A stretch of DNA of 64,000 nt, taken from positions 806,001 to 870,000 of the forward strand of contig NZ_CP095073.1 in assembly GCF_022919095.1 (NCBI RefSeq), in the 5' to 3' direction. The stretch's first letter is position 1, and each line of letters begins with the position of its first letter. The stretch is from Halobacillus salinarum (GTDB lineage Bacteria; Bacillota; Bacilli; Bacillales; Halobacillaceae). Shown in pieces: positions 26,558 through 35,420 of the stretch. A model generated the notes under the pieces. The model searched no databases. It was given only the letters and a program-made list of their open reading frames with translations, and was not told the origin of the DNA. Both the position numbers and the translations under genes were made by a program.

Positions 26558-27286
26558 ATGACGAAAAACATAATGATTACTGGAGCTTCAAAGGGATTAG
26601 GAAGAGCCTTGGCTCTTGGTTTTGCCGCAAAGGGAAATCGCTTGGCGATATGCGCGAGAGGAAAGGAAGAATTAGAGCAGACCAAGGATGCGATTATTAA
26701 CGTTGGCGCAGAGGCCATTGCGGTCCAGGCTGATGCCGCTAATAAACAGGATGTGGAAAGGTTCGTTTCTATTGTTGAAAAAAAGTGGGGAAATATTGAT
26801 GTGCTTATTAACAATGCATCTGTTTTTGGGCCAGGGCCAGAATATTTGATTGATTACGATGCCGATTCATTTCAGGAAGTCGTCCGTGTGAATGTAATGA
26901 ACCCTTTTCTCGTTACAAAGCGTGTATTGCCAGGAATGATGACGAGGAAACAAGGGTCGGTTATTAACATTACTTCGGAAGCGGGACATACGGGTTTTGC
27001 TGAATGGGGGGCATATGGGATATCGAAATTTGCTGTCGAAGGAATGACTCAAACTTGGGCGGAGGAATTAAAGCCTTATCATATTAGAATGAATATGGTT
27101 GACCCAGGTGAAATGGATACAGCTATGCACCGCCGTGCAGTACCTGATTGTGACTATCCTTTAGCACATCCTGAGGAACGATTGGATATTTTCTTTTACT
27201 TGACTTCAGAGGCATCTAAATATCTAACAGGCGAACGATTTGAAGCGGCCGCCTTTGCAGCTGAGGAAGGAGTCTCCAATGAATAA
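26558..27286 (+). CDS. SDR family oxidoreductase
   Basis: A short-chain dehydrogenase/reductase of 242 residues. The cofactor site is TGASKGLGRALALG near the N-terminus, with CARGKEEL favouring NADP(H). NNASVFG, the Ser in NITSEAG and YGISKFAVEG (Tyr-x3-Lys) complete the catalytic set. The substrate is unknown. I use ATG 26558 behind GGGAGAG. Its end overlaps the start of the QueA-like gene by eight bases, so the two are translated together. Confidence 0.85.
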   Translation: MTKNIMITGASKGLGRALALGFAAKGNRLAICARGKEELEQTKDAIINVGAEAIAVQADAANKQDVERFVSIVEKKWGNIDVLINNASVFGPGPEYLIDYDADSFQEVVRVNVMNPFLVTKRVLPGMMTRKQGSVINITSEAGHTGFAEWGAYGISKFAVEGMTQTWAEELKPYHIRMNMVDPGEMDTAMHRRAVPDCDYPLAHPEERLDIFFYLTSEASKYLTGERFEAAAFAAEEGVSNE

Positions 27287-28315
27287 AGCAGCGGCTTTTC
27301 ATGTACCTGAATCCTTGCATGCTTCCAGTCCTGCCGAAAGGAACGGTGCTTCACGTAATGATGTCCGGATGATGGTTTTAGATCGCTTTAGTGGGTCTGT
27401 AAAACACGAGCGGTTCAACTTGCTGCAAAAGTATTTGAGGAAAGGGGATGTCCTTGTCCTTAATCAGTCCAGAACAATTCCGGCACAGTTGAAAGGAATT
27501 GTGAATGGAGAGCAGGCAGTAATCCGGCTTGCCCGGCAGAAAAACAGGGAGGAATGGGAGGCTTTGCTGCTCGGAGAGCCTGTTCCCCCAGGGGCGTCAT
27601 TGAGTTCGCTGAAGGAGTTAAGGCAAGAGTGAAGGGAACGGGGAGTGAACCTCCATTACAAACGCTGGAGTTTGATTTGAGAGGCAGTGAGTTTTACGAA
27701 TTCCTTTATACCCATGGAACGCCGGTTTACTATGAATATATTAAAGAGCCATGGCCGCTGGAGGATTACCAGACGCTGTATAGTTCTTCCCCGGGCTCTG
27801 TAGAAATGACCTCTGCCGGGAGGGCATTTACATGGAAAATGTTAACATCACTGGCTGAAAAAGGGATAGAGATCGCATTCATCACACTGCACACTTCGCT
27901 TAGTTATTATGCCAACGACAAATGGCCGAATCCTTCCTGCCATCCAGAAGCCTACTCTATTCCTTCAGTAACAAAAGAAGGGATTCAGCAGGCTAAACGA
28001 GAAGGAAGGCGAGTGATCGCTGTAGGAACGACTGTAGTCAGAGCTCTGGAAACAGCAGCCGATAAGCAAGGAATGATAACTCGTCTCGAAGACACTTCTT
28101 CGCTTTATGTTGATGAGAACCATACGTTAGCGGTTGTTGATGGCTTATTAACTGGCTTTCATGAACCGGAAGCCAGTCATTTGGATCTGCTGAAAGCCTT
28201 TATTAAAGAACCTCTTCTAATGAATGCTTACCGCCAAGCGATTGAACAGGGGTACAAATGGCATGAATTTGGAGATGTTAATTTAATAGTGGAGAAAGAA
28301 TATGGAGATGTCTAG
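27279..28315 (+). pseudogene. QueA-like S-adenosylmethionine:tRNA ribosyltransferase-isomerase, one frameshift
   Basis: QueA adds the cyclopentene precursor of queuosine to tRNA using AdoMet. The first segment has NDVRMMVLDRFSGS and KGDVLVLNQSRTIPAQLKG, the second has FITLHTSLSYY, GTTVVRALETA and HEPEASHLDL, all family motifs. The diverged N-terminus and the operon partners suggest a QueA-family paralogue rather than housekeeping QueA. The frames change at CCCCCAGGGG (27586-27595); one extra G gives VPPGGVIEF and a protein of about 345 residues. The start is ATG 27279 behind GAGGAAGGAG. The downstream VOC gene overlaps its end. Confidence 0.8.
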
Positions 28316-28670
28316 GTGGCATCATGTAGGCATTGAAGTTGAAAACCTGTTATATTCGAAAGCCTTTTACACGGAAATGTTAGGGTTTGAGTGTGTGAAA
28401 GAACGGTATTACAAAGGAGAACATCTCGTATTCCTGCAAAAAGAAGGGTTGATGATAGAGCTTGTGAAGACTCATAACGATCAAAGCAAGTCCAGCTCGG
28501 TCCATTTTGCTATTGAAGTAGATTCAATAGAGGAATGGCGGCTTTTTTTTCAAGATTCCGGGATGGTTCCATTAGAAGAGCCGAATCAATTAGAGGATTT
28601 TCATTCTATTTTTTATCATGGCCCGTCTGGGGAACAAATAGAGCTTGTAGAAAAAGTAAATGACTATTGA
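28302..28670 (+). CDS. VOC family (glyoxalase-like) protein
   Basis: A single vicinal-oxygen-chelate module pair of 122 residues. HHVGIEVENLLYSKAFYTEM opens the first beta-alpha-beta unit, VHFAIEVDSIEEW the second, and FYHGPSGEQIELVE carries the metal-binding Glu. Whether it is an enzyme or a binding protein cannot be told. Its start lies inside the end of the QueA-like gene, so SDR, QueA-like and VOC form one translationally linked operon with a terminator behind. Confidence 0.82.
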   Translation: MEMSRWHHVGIEVENLLYSKAFYTEMLGFECVKERYYKGEHLVFLQKEGLMIELVKTHNDQSKSSSVHFAIEVDSIEEWRLFFQDSGMVPLEEPNQLEDFHSIFYHGPSGEQIELVEKVNDY

Positions 28671-28674
28671 AGCC

Positions 28675-28703
28675 AGCCTCCCTTTTCTGGGAGGCTTTTT
28701 TTG
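28675..28703 (+). terminator. Terminator of the SDR-QueA-VOC operon
   Basis: AGCCTCCC (28675-28682) pairs with GGGAGGCT (28689-28696), followed by T7. Confidence 0.85.
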
Positions 28704-28902
28704 TTTAGGGAGATCATTTTGTTGATTACCGCTGTTTTAATGAACCACCTAAACGCTGTATCGAAAGTAATAAGCTGACGGAAAAATTTTCTCTAGTCTA
28801 TTTTTTAGGAATTATTTTTATAATTTTCAAAAAAATAGTTTAAATATCTTGAATTTAAGGTATCCATATAATGGGTTTTCATATTATTAAGAGAGGTGAC
28901 CT

Positions 28903-30162
28903 ATGGAAAAACAAAAAGTAAAAAACCGCTGGCTGATTGCTTTATGTGCTGTAGGAATACATATTTCTATTGGTTCAGTCTATGCATGGAGTAATTTTAC
29001 AAATCCTCTGATTGATAAGTTTGGCTGGAATTCACAGCAGGTTCAATTTACTTTTAGTTTAGCAATTTTATTTTTAGGACTAGCGGCGGCATTTTTAGGT
29101 TGGTATGTGGAAAAATATGGTCCGCGGGTTGCGGGGATTACAGCTGCCGTATTATTTGGAATCGGGGTATTCGGCTCAGGTTTTGCTGTTCATTTAGGTT
29201 CCTTGTGGGGGTTATATTTTTTCTATGGGGTCTTAGGAGGTATGGGGATCGGTGTAGGTTACATTGCTCCCGTTTCCACACTTGTCAAATGGTTTCCTGA
29301 CCGGCGGGGTCTGGCAACCGGGATGGCGATCATGGGGTTTGGATTTGCTGCGGCCATCGCAAGTCCAATTATGGACATCATTATTAACTCGTTAGGGATT
29401 GCAGCTACCTTTTATATTCTGGGAATCAGTTATTTTGTGATTATGCTGCTTTCATCCTTGTACCTGTCGAAGCCCCCGGCCGATTGGTCCCCGGAAGGGT
29501 ATCATCCAGAAGAGGGAAAACAAGACACTAAAAAGAGGGATCTGGCCAATCTAAAAGCCACGGAAGCATTGAAAACGATTCGCTTCTACTATTTATGGCT
29601 GATGCTGTTCATCAATGTGACGTGCGGCATTGCTGTTATTTCAGCAGCCAAGCCTCTCGCGCAGAACAGCGTAGGACTGAGTACGAGTGCAGCCGCTACA
29701 CTCGTGGGGATCATGGGTCTGTTTAATGGTATTGGAAGAATTGGCTGGGCGAGTGCTTCTGATTACATTGGCAGATCAACGACCTATTTAACCTTTTTCG
29801 TGCTGCAGATTATTTTGTTTGCTGTCCTTCCACTCACCAGTTCGGTCGTGCTTTTCAGTTTGTTTTTCGGCATCATTTATACGTGCTACGGCGGTGGTTT
29901 TTCAACCATACCGGCCTTTATTGGAGACCTGTTTGGAACGAAGGAATTAGGGGCCATTCATGGGTATATATTGACAGCGTGGGCTGCCGCGGGCTTAGCA
30001 GGTCCGCAGTTTGCAGCATTTATGAATGATACGACAGGGAGCTACTCAAGCAGCCTCATCTTTTTTGCCGGCTTTTTCGTGGTTGCCTTGATCATCTCTA
30101 TCTTGACTAAAGTGGATATTCGTAAAAAACAAGAAGAAATCAGGAAAACGAAGGCTAGTTAA
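28903..30162 (+). CDS. OFA-family MFS transporter (oxalate/formate antiporter type)
   Basis: A 12-helix major facilitator protein of 419 residues. The N-terminus NRWLIALCAVGIHISIGSVY and the following YAWSNFTNPL match the OFA subfamily (oxalate:formate antiporter). GIGVGYIAPVSTLVKWFPDR is the subfamily's TM4-TM5 motif. GRIGWASASDYIGR is the second-half equivalent of the MFS loop motif. Members transport small carboxylates; the actual substrate is unknown. The start is ATG 28903 behind AGAGAGGTG. It is monocistronic, with a bidirectional terminator. Confidence 0.85.
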   Translation: MEKQKVKNRWLIALCAVGIHISIGSVYAWSNFTNPLIDKFGWNSQQVQFTFSLAILFLGLAAAFLGWYVEKYGPRVAGITAAVLFGIGVFGSGFAVHLGSLWGLYFFYGVLGGMGIGVGYIAPVSTLVKWFPDRRGLATGMAIMGFGFAAAIASPIMDIIINSLGIAATFYILGISYFVIMLLSSLYLSKPPADWSPEGYHPEEGKQDTKKRDLANLKATEALKTIRFYYLWLMLFINVTCGIAVISAAKPLAQNSVGLSTSAAATLVGIMGLFNGIGRIGWASASDYIGRSTTYLTFFVLQIILFAVLPLTSSVVLFSLFFGIIYTCYGGGFSTIPAFIGDLFGTKELGAIHGYILTAWAAAGLAGPQFAAFMNDTTGSYSSSLIFFAGFFVVALIISILTKVDIRKKQEEIRKTKAS

Positions 30163-30167
30163 AGACT

Positions 30168-30190
30168 AAGGACCAGTGTACCTGGTCCTT
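30168..30190. terminator. Bidirectional terminator
   Basis: AAGGACCAG (30168-30176) pairs with CTGGTCCTT (30182-30190), between the convergent transporter and methyltransferase genes. Confidence 0.7.
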
Positions 30191-30196
30191 ATCTAT

Positions 30197-31654
30197 TTAC
30201 AGCCATTCAAATATATTTGTACAAAATTCTTTGACGTGGGATCGGTTGTTGAATGAAATACCGTACACGTCAAAGATGAGCTCGTCCATGATGTCTGCGC
30301 GCAGACGGTCATTGTATGTCGGGTCTTTTCTTTTTTCATTTACGAGCGAAGAAGAGAGAGCTGCGATTTTTTGTTTTTTATTTGGCTCTGGTTCAATGTA
30401 GGGAAGTTTCTTAATATAGCCGGCTGTGATCATGTTTGTACGGTTGAGCACTTTTCTAAGCAGGTACTTTGTCAGACTGCTGTTTAACAGTCCAAGAATA
30501 TAATATAAGTCTTCCTGATTCTCTGTGAATAAGTTGGCGTTTACCCCAAACAAGCTTCCCGGTGGAAGATACGCAGCAGAGAATTCTATTCCCATAGAAG
30601 AACAAGTAATTCCTTCTTTATAGAAATAAGCAGGATTTCTTACAGTAAATTGAGAATGTTGTTCCGCTTCTTTTCTCCAATTTTTATGAATGTAGTACTT
30701 TGGACGGTAATACCAGGCATCCTTTACTCCTCCATTTTTATAAAAAGGAATCCAGTCTTTATCCTCGCTGCTGATCTCTTCCGGTTTGCTGAGGAAATGA
30801 CGGTCGTTCCCAGTCGATACCCCCGTTCCTCCTTTAACCACGCTTCCCAAAGATGTATATCCATTTTGAAAAAGGTTAAGGATTTCAGAAGGAACATTGA
30901 CAGCATAGTTAAAACCAGGAAGGTTTTGAAACGTTTTCTGCTCAAGAATCTGCATTCTTCCCGCAGGAGGGGCATGATAATGCTCGCTGAACTGCCGGTC
31001 GATTAACTTCATACCCTGTTCAGCATCTACTTCAGAAGGCGGTTTTTTAACGAGTGTAAGTATGGCTGTTCTAACATCCGCTTTTCTTTTATGGAACAGT
31101 CTTCTTGGAGCGAGAATGATCTCTTTTATTTCGGTATGGGTAAGTAAGTACTCTCTAAATTGTTTATAGTACACATTTGTAAGGAAAGAATCTTGTACAA
31201 TCATGGATAAGACGCCGTAGTCTTTCAGCATTTGAAGTCCTTTGTAAATGAATAAGACGTATAAGTTAGGAATGCCTACTTCCTTAAACTGCTGAGTTAA
31301 AAAGCGTTTATTTTCTTTAAAATAGACACTTTCCCTTTTTGATTTATAGGGGGGATTTCCAATGATGGCATCGAATTTTTGAGTGCTTTCTATTTTCAGG
31401 AAATCCTGATTCGCAAAGTGGATTTCCGGCATAGGGGTGGAAATGCTGGAATCTACGTCATAAGCATAAAGATGCTCAGGATGAATCCCTTGATTGAGTA
31501 ATTCCTTAATAAAGATGCCGTCCCCTGTGGAAGGGTCCAGAATTCCAGTCATGTCCCTGCCTTTATTTAAGTGAGATAAAGCGCTTTCAACCATATAGCG
31601 GACGGTTGGCAGGGGAGTATCAAATTGGCCTAAAGCTCTTTTCTGTGAAATCAT
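30197..31654 (-). CDS. N6-adenine DNA methyltransferase (TaqI/Eco57I-like), orphan
   Basis: A class I AdoMet-dependent DNA methyltransferase of 485 residues. QKRALGQFDTPLPTVRYMV is the usual opening. Motif I is LDPSTGDG (39-46) and the catalytic motif IV is IIGNPPY (98-103). From about residue 240 it has a TaqI-type target-recognition region (FYKNGGVKDAWYYRPKYYIH, NANLFTENQEDLYYILGLLN). No restriction endonuclease is next to it, so it is either a solitary regulatory/epigenetic methyltransferase or a leftover of a type II system. The start is ATG 31654. It is monocistronic. Confidence 0.85.
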   Translation of the reverse strand: MISQKRALGQFDTPLPTVRYMVESALSHLNKGRDMTGILDPSTGDGIFIKELLNQGIHPEHLYAYDVDSSISTPMPEIHFANQDFLKIESTQKFDAIIGNPPYKSKRESVYFKENKRFLTQQFKEVGIPNLYVLFIYKGLQMLKDYGVLSMIVQDSFLTNVYYKQFREYLLTHTEIKEIILAPRRLFHKRKADVRTAILTLVKKPPSEVDAEQGMKLIDRQFSEHYHAPPAGRMQILEQKTFQNLPGFNYAVNVPSEILNLFQNGYTSLGSVVKGGTGVSTGNDRHFLSKPEEISSEDKDWIPFYKNGGVKDAWYYRPKYYIHKNWRKEAEQHSQFTVRNPAYFYKEGITCSSMGIEFSAAYLPPGSLFGVNANLFTENQEDLYYILGLLNSSLTKYLLRKVLNRTNMITAGYIKKLPYIEPEPNKKQKIAALSSSLVNEKRKDPTYNDRLRADIMDELIFDVYGISFNNRSHVKEFCTNIFEWL

Positions 31655-31775
31655 ACCTATTACCTCGTCGTTTTTAATTCAATAATACTAAATTACAGGA
31701 AATAAGTCACATTTATTAGTTAAAAAGTATTGTATCTTTTTATTTATTATTATGGAAAACTATGGAGGCTGAAGC

Positions 31776-32826
31776 ATGTATAAAGTATTGCCATTTTTAT
31801 TATTATTTATTACGGCCTGTACACCTGTTCCAGAAGAGGAAAGCGAACCCTCCAACCAGACATCTGAGGAAGAACAGGCTGTTCCAGTGCTTACTCATTT
31901 AAAATCTCCCTGGGATATTGAAGTGAAAAATGGTGTTTTTTACATGACAGAACGGAATGGAGCGATCGTCGAGTGGACAGAAGGGGAAGAGAAGAAACGG
32001 CATGAAGTTCAAACAACTGAACCAATCAGTCAAATTGGTGAAGGTGGATTATTAGGCTTTAAGCTTCTGCCGGATTTTAAAGAAAATAAAGCAGCATTGG
32101 CTTATCACACGTATAAGAAAGAAGATACGCTCTACAATCGATTGATTATTGTGAGATTAGAAGATGAAGTCTGGAAGGAAACAGGGGCGCTCTTAGAAGG
32201 AATCCCGGGGCTCAATTTCATAATGGCGGCCGGGTTGAACTGGGTCCGGACAAAAAAATATATGTGACAACGGGCGATTCTTTAAATAAGCCGCTAGCTC
32301 AGGATAAGCAATCGTTAGCTGGAAAAATTCTCCGCTTAAATATAGACGGGAGTGTACCTGAAGATAATCCGTATCCCGGGTCGTATGTTTTTAGTTACGG
32401 TCACAGAAATCCTCAAGGGTTAGCCTGGAATGACGATGGAACGCTCTTTGCTTCAGAACATGGGTCTGACCAGCATGATGAAATAAACATTATTTCTAAA
32501 GGATCCAACTACGGCTGGCCGGAGATCAGGGGGAAGAAGAAAAGGAAGGAATGGTGACTCCTTTATACGAAACGGGGAAGACCACTTGGGCACCTTCTGG
32601 TATAGTCGTTTACAAAGGAAAGTTATACATTGCGGCTCTTCGTGGAGAGGCTGTGCAAAGACTTTCCTTTTCAGGAGAGAATCCGGAAACCATCGTGAGT
32701 CATTACGGCAGAATTAGAGACGTGGAAATCGTAGAAGGTGAGCTTTATCTGATTACGAACAATACCGATGGGAGAGGAAATCCTGATCAAGAGGATGATC
32801 AGTTGCTGAAATTACCTTCCAATTAA
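31776..32826 (+). pseudogene. PQQ-type sugar dehydrogenase lipoprotein, two frameshifts
   Basis: A lipoprotein of the soluble glucose dehydrogenase (YliI/Gdh) beta-propeller family, on the outer face of the membrane. Residues 1-15 form a lipoprotein signal ending ITAC. Then come SPWDIEVKNGVFYMTERNG, GEGGLLGFKLLPDF, GKILRLNIDGSVPEDNPYPG, YGHRNPQGLAW and ASEHGSDQHDEINI, all typical. Frames change at CCCGGGG (about 32205-32212) and at GGGGG (32530-32534). One extra G at each restores GAQFHNGGRVELGPDKK and IRGEEEKEGMVTP, giving about 350 residues. The start is ATG 31776. PQQ synthesis genes are not seen. Confidence 0.82.
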
Positions 32827-32905
32827 AGCGGCAAAGGGGTCGTATTTGGATTGTCTTAGCGGTTGAGATATGATAGAAAAGAATGATTAAAGAAGGAGTG
32901 CTCAT

Positions 32906-34006
32906 ATGGAACATAGACTTCATCATTTTTCTACTTATTTAAATGAAAATCATGTGGATGTTGCCTTTTTAAATTCTCCCGAGAATGTATTTTACCTTTC
33001 GGGATTTCTGACAGACCCCCATGAACGCCTGCTGGGACTTCTTGTGTTTCCTGAAGCGGATCCAATCGCAGTTTTGCCTGCCATGGAACAAGGACAGCTC
33101 AGGGATGCAGGTTGGACGTACGGGATTATTGGGTATGAGGATCATGAAAACCCTTGGGAACTTATACAGGAACAATTACCTCAGCATGGGATTAAAGATG
33201 TCCAAACAGCCGGGATTGAAAAGCAGGTTCTTTCATATGGAAGAAGTGAATCTCTGCTTGGGATGTTTCCAGGCGTAAATGTTGTGGATGTTGAAGATAA
33301 GCTGAACGAAATGCGAGTGATCAAAGATGAAAGTGAAATTGCTATCATCCGTGAAGCAGCTGAGCTGGCGGACTATGGTGTCCAAGTAGGGATAGAGAAT
33401 CTCAAGGAGGGCATTAGTGAAACCGAAGTCATTGCGGCTATAGAGTATGAATTGAAGAAAAAAGGTGTAACGGCCATGTCCTTTTCTACAATGGCTCTCT
33501 TCGGTGAAAAGTCAGGGCAGCCTCATGGCAATCCTGGAGATCGAAAGCTGAAGGCGGGAGACTTTGTTTTATTTGATTTAGGTGTGGTATGGAAAGGATA
33601 TACCTCGGATATTACACGGACGTTTGTTTTTAAATCCGTATCGAAAGAACAGCAAGTCATTTATGATAAAGTGAAAGAGGCGATGGACGCTGCGCTTGCG
33701 CTGAGCAAGCCGGGGACACGCATCGGCGATCTCGACCAGACAGCTCGTAACATCATTCAGGAAGCAGGCTTTGGTGACAAGTTTCCACACAGGCTTGGCC
33801 ATGGACTAGGAATAAATGTACATGAATTTCCTTCTATGAGTCATTTAAATGATGACATTTTACAACAAGGGATGACCTTTACCATTGAACCGGGAATCTA
33901 TGATCCAAATATCGGCGGCGTCCGGATTGAAGATGACGTACTTATTACTGAAAACGGCTGCGAAACATTGACAAAAACTCCGAAAACGTTACGTATCGTT
34001 GAATAA
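32906..34006 (+). CDS. M24 family Xaa-Pro dipeptidase/aminopeptidase
   Basis: A cytoplasmic metallopeptidase of 366 residues that releases amino acids next to proline. Residues of about 1-130 are the creatinase N-domain and 138-360 the pita-bread catalytic domain. Metal ligands are in FDLGVVWKGYTSDITRTF (two Asp), HRLGHGLGINVHEFP (His), FTIEPGIY (Glu) and GVRIEDDV (Glu). The length and sequence resemble B. subtilis YkvY/PepQ-type enzymes. The start is ATG 32906 behind AAGGAG. Monocistronic with a strong terminator. Confidence 0.88.
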   Translation: MEHRLHHFSTYLNENHVDVAFLNSPENVFYLSGFLTDPHERLLGLLVFPEADPIAVLPAMEQGQLRDAGWTYGIIGYEDHENPWELIQEQLPQHGIKDVQTAGIEKQVLSYGRSESLLGMFPGVNVVDVEDKLNEMRVIKDESEIAIIREAAELADYGVQVGIENLKEGISETEVIAAIEYELKKKGVTAMSFSTMALFGEKSGQPHGNPGDRKLKAGDFVLFDLGVVWKGYTSDITRTFVFKSVSKEQQVIYDKVKEAMDAALALSKPGTRIGDLDQTARNIIQEAGFGDKFPHRLGHGLGINVHEFPSMSHLNDDILQQGMTFTIEPGIYDPNIGGVRIEDDVLITENGCETLTKTPKTLRIVE

Positions 34007-34023
34007 TAAATTTAGAAGTAAAA

Positions 34024-34068
34024 CCAGCTTGCAAAGACATTTGTTGATGTCTTTGCAGGCTTTTTTTA
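34024..34068 (+). terminator. Terminator of the M24 peptidase gene
   Basis: TGCAAAGACAT (34030-34040) pairs with ATGTCTTTGCA (34047-34057), followed by T7. Confidence 0.85.
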
Positions 34069-34120
34069 TGCGCCTTGTAATCAATTCATACGACATAGAA
34101 CATAGTTGGACCTTGGCAAA

Positions 34121-34136
34121 TGAACTAATAAGTTCA
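34121..34136 (+). promoter_or_regulatory. Candidate LiaR operator upstream of liaI
   Basis: The perfect inverted repeat TGAACT-AATA-AGTTCA lies about 115 bases before liaI. Its symmetry and position suit binding by the LuxR/NarL-type regulator LiaR, the response regulator of this operon. I did not match it to a published consensus. Confidence 0.45.
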
Positions 34137-34251
34137 GGATTAGGGCTGCTAAGCCTCTGGTCTTACTGGAAAATATAGCTCAGGCTCATTACCGAAGAAA
34201 AGAATTCCCGATAAGATAGAGACAAGAAATCAACAAGGAGGGATTAACTCG

Positions 34252-34602
34252 ATGAAAAAGTTTTTATTGTTTATCGCAGGATTGATTGCTCTTGGAATCC
34301 TTCTTGCGAATTTAGGCCCGATGGTGCTTTTAGGAGCAAGCGTATGGCTGCTGTATATTGTGTTTAAGAAATTCCTCGGTTCAGATTCAACAGCAGGGAA
34401 AATCGGCTGGGTTGTACTAGGTTTAATCATCTTGAGCTTTGCCGTTTCCAATGTGTATTCCGTTGTCGGACTCGCTGCAGCTTATGTGCTGTACCTGATC
34501 TATAAAAAATGGAGTTCGAAGAAAGAGGACACTTCTGGGGCTGTGAAAAGTAACGACCCCTTTACTAATTTTGAAAAACAGTGGGCAGAATTAAATAAAT
34601 AA
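34252..34602 (+). CDS. liaI: LiaI-like membrane protein
   Basis: A 116-residue membrane protein with three or four helices (FLLFIAGLIALGILLANLGP at the N-terminus, then WVVLGLIILSFAVSNVYSVV) and a short hydrophilic tail. In B. subtilis LiaI anchors the phage-shock protein LiaH at the membrane under cell-envelope stress. The gene sits directly before a PspA/LiaH homologue at 18 bases, the standard liaIH arrangement. The start is ATG 34252 behind AAGGAGGG. The name relies on this context as much as on sequence. Confidence 0.8.
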   Translation: MKKFLLFIAGLIALGILLANLGPMVLLGASVWLLYIVFKKFLGSDSTAGKIGWVVLGLIILSFAVSNVYSVVGLAAAYVLYLIYKKWSSKKEDTSGAVKSNDPFTNFEKQWAELNK

Positions 34603-34620
34603 TAAAAGGAGAGATCTTGA

Positions 34621-35259
34621 ATGGCCAATTTATTTACTCGTCTTAAAGACACAATTTCTGCAGATCTTCACGATGCATTAGATCAAAAGGAAGAACGTAA
34701 TCCAATTGCTTTGTTAAACCAATATTTACGCGAAAGCGAAAAAGAAACCGAAAAAGTACGCAGGCTTGTCGAGCGTCAATATCGGTTGAAGGATGAATTC
34801 TCCCGGGAGTATCAAAAGGCTCTTGATATGGCGGAAAAACGGAAACGGCAGGCAGAAATCGCAAACAGGGCTGAGGAACAGTCCATGTATGAATTCGCCA
34901 GCAGGGAGCATGAAGAATATGCAGCCCGCGCCCAGAGGTTAAAAGCTTCCAGAGAAGATGCCGTTGAACAGCTGGAAACGCTGGAAAGAAAATATGAGGA
35001 AATGAAACATAAGTTAAAGGACATGCACTTAAAAAGAATGGAGCTCATGGGCAGGGAGAATATTGCCAGAGCTCATCATAGAATGAATCAAGTGATTGAG
35101 GATTCGGCAGACAAGCCTTATTCCAGATTTTCAGAAATGGACCGTTATATCGAAGATCTCGAATACAAAGTCAACAGCGCGTATTACCGCAGTACCTTTG
35201 ATAGTAAAATGGCCAACCTGGAAAAGGAATTGGAGCAGAAAGAGGAAGTTAACAGCTAA
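34621..35259 (+). CDS. liaH: PspA/IM30 family envelope-stress protein
   Basis: A 212-residue, almost wholly alpha-helical coiled-coil protein that forms large oligomers to protect the membrane. FTRLKDTISADLHDALDQKE at the N-terminus is the amphipathic PspA membrane-binding segment, followed by long heptad-rich helices (about 25-145). The length agrees with LiaH (225) and PspA (222). It is in one operon with liaI and is followed by a perfect-stem terminator that separates it from liaFSR. Confidence 0.9.
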   Translation: MANLFTRLKDTISADLHDALDQKEERNPIALLNQYLRESEKETEKVRRLVERQYRLKDEFSREYQKALDMAEKRKRQAEIANRAEEQSMYEFASREHEEYAARAQRLKASREDAVEQLETLERKYEEMKHKLKDMHLKRMELMGRENIARAHHRMNQVIEDSADKPYSRFSEMDRYIEDLEYKVNSAYYRSTFDSKMANLEKELEQKEEVNS

Positions 35260-35280
35260 ATTAAAATCATGATATGATAA

Positions 35281-35306
35281 AAGGCGCAGGATCCTGCGCC
35301 TTTTTT
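35281..35306 (+). terminator. Terminator between liaIH and liaFSR
   Basis: AAGGCGCAGGATCCTGCGCCTT (in two arms of 11 bases) is a perfect palindrome followed by T-rich sequence. It can limit strong stress-induced transcription to liaIH. Confidence 0.85.
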
Positions 35307-35420
35307 AAAAATGGCCAGAGACTTTCCAAGAGATCGACCGTTAAAGAATTTGAGCGGCTTTAGAGTAAACCGGTGGTTACTGGTTTCTTAATAAGCTTTT
35401 CAAACAGGGGGGTGGCCTTT

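Noticed and set aside
26416-26814. 132-codon minus-strand ORF
   Set aside because: It lies antisense to the start of the SDR gene, and its sequence is the mirror of conserved SDR codons.
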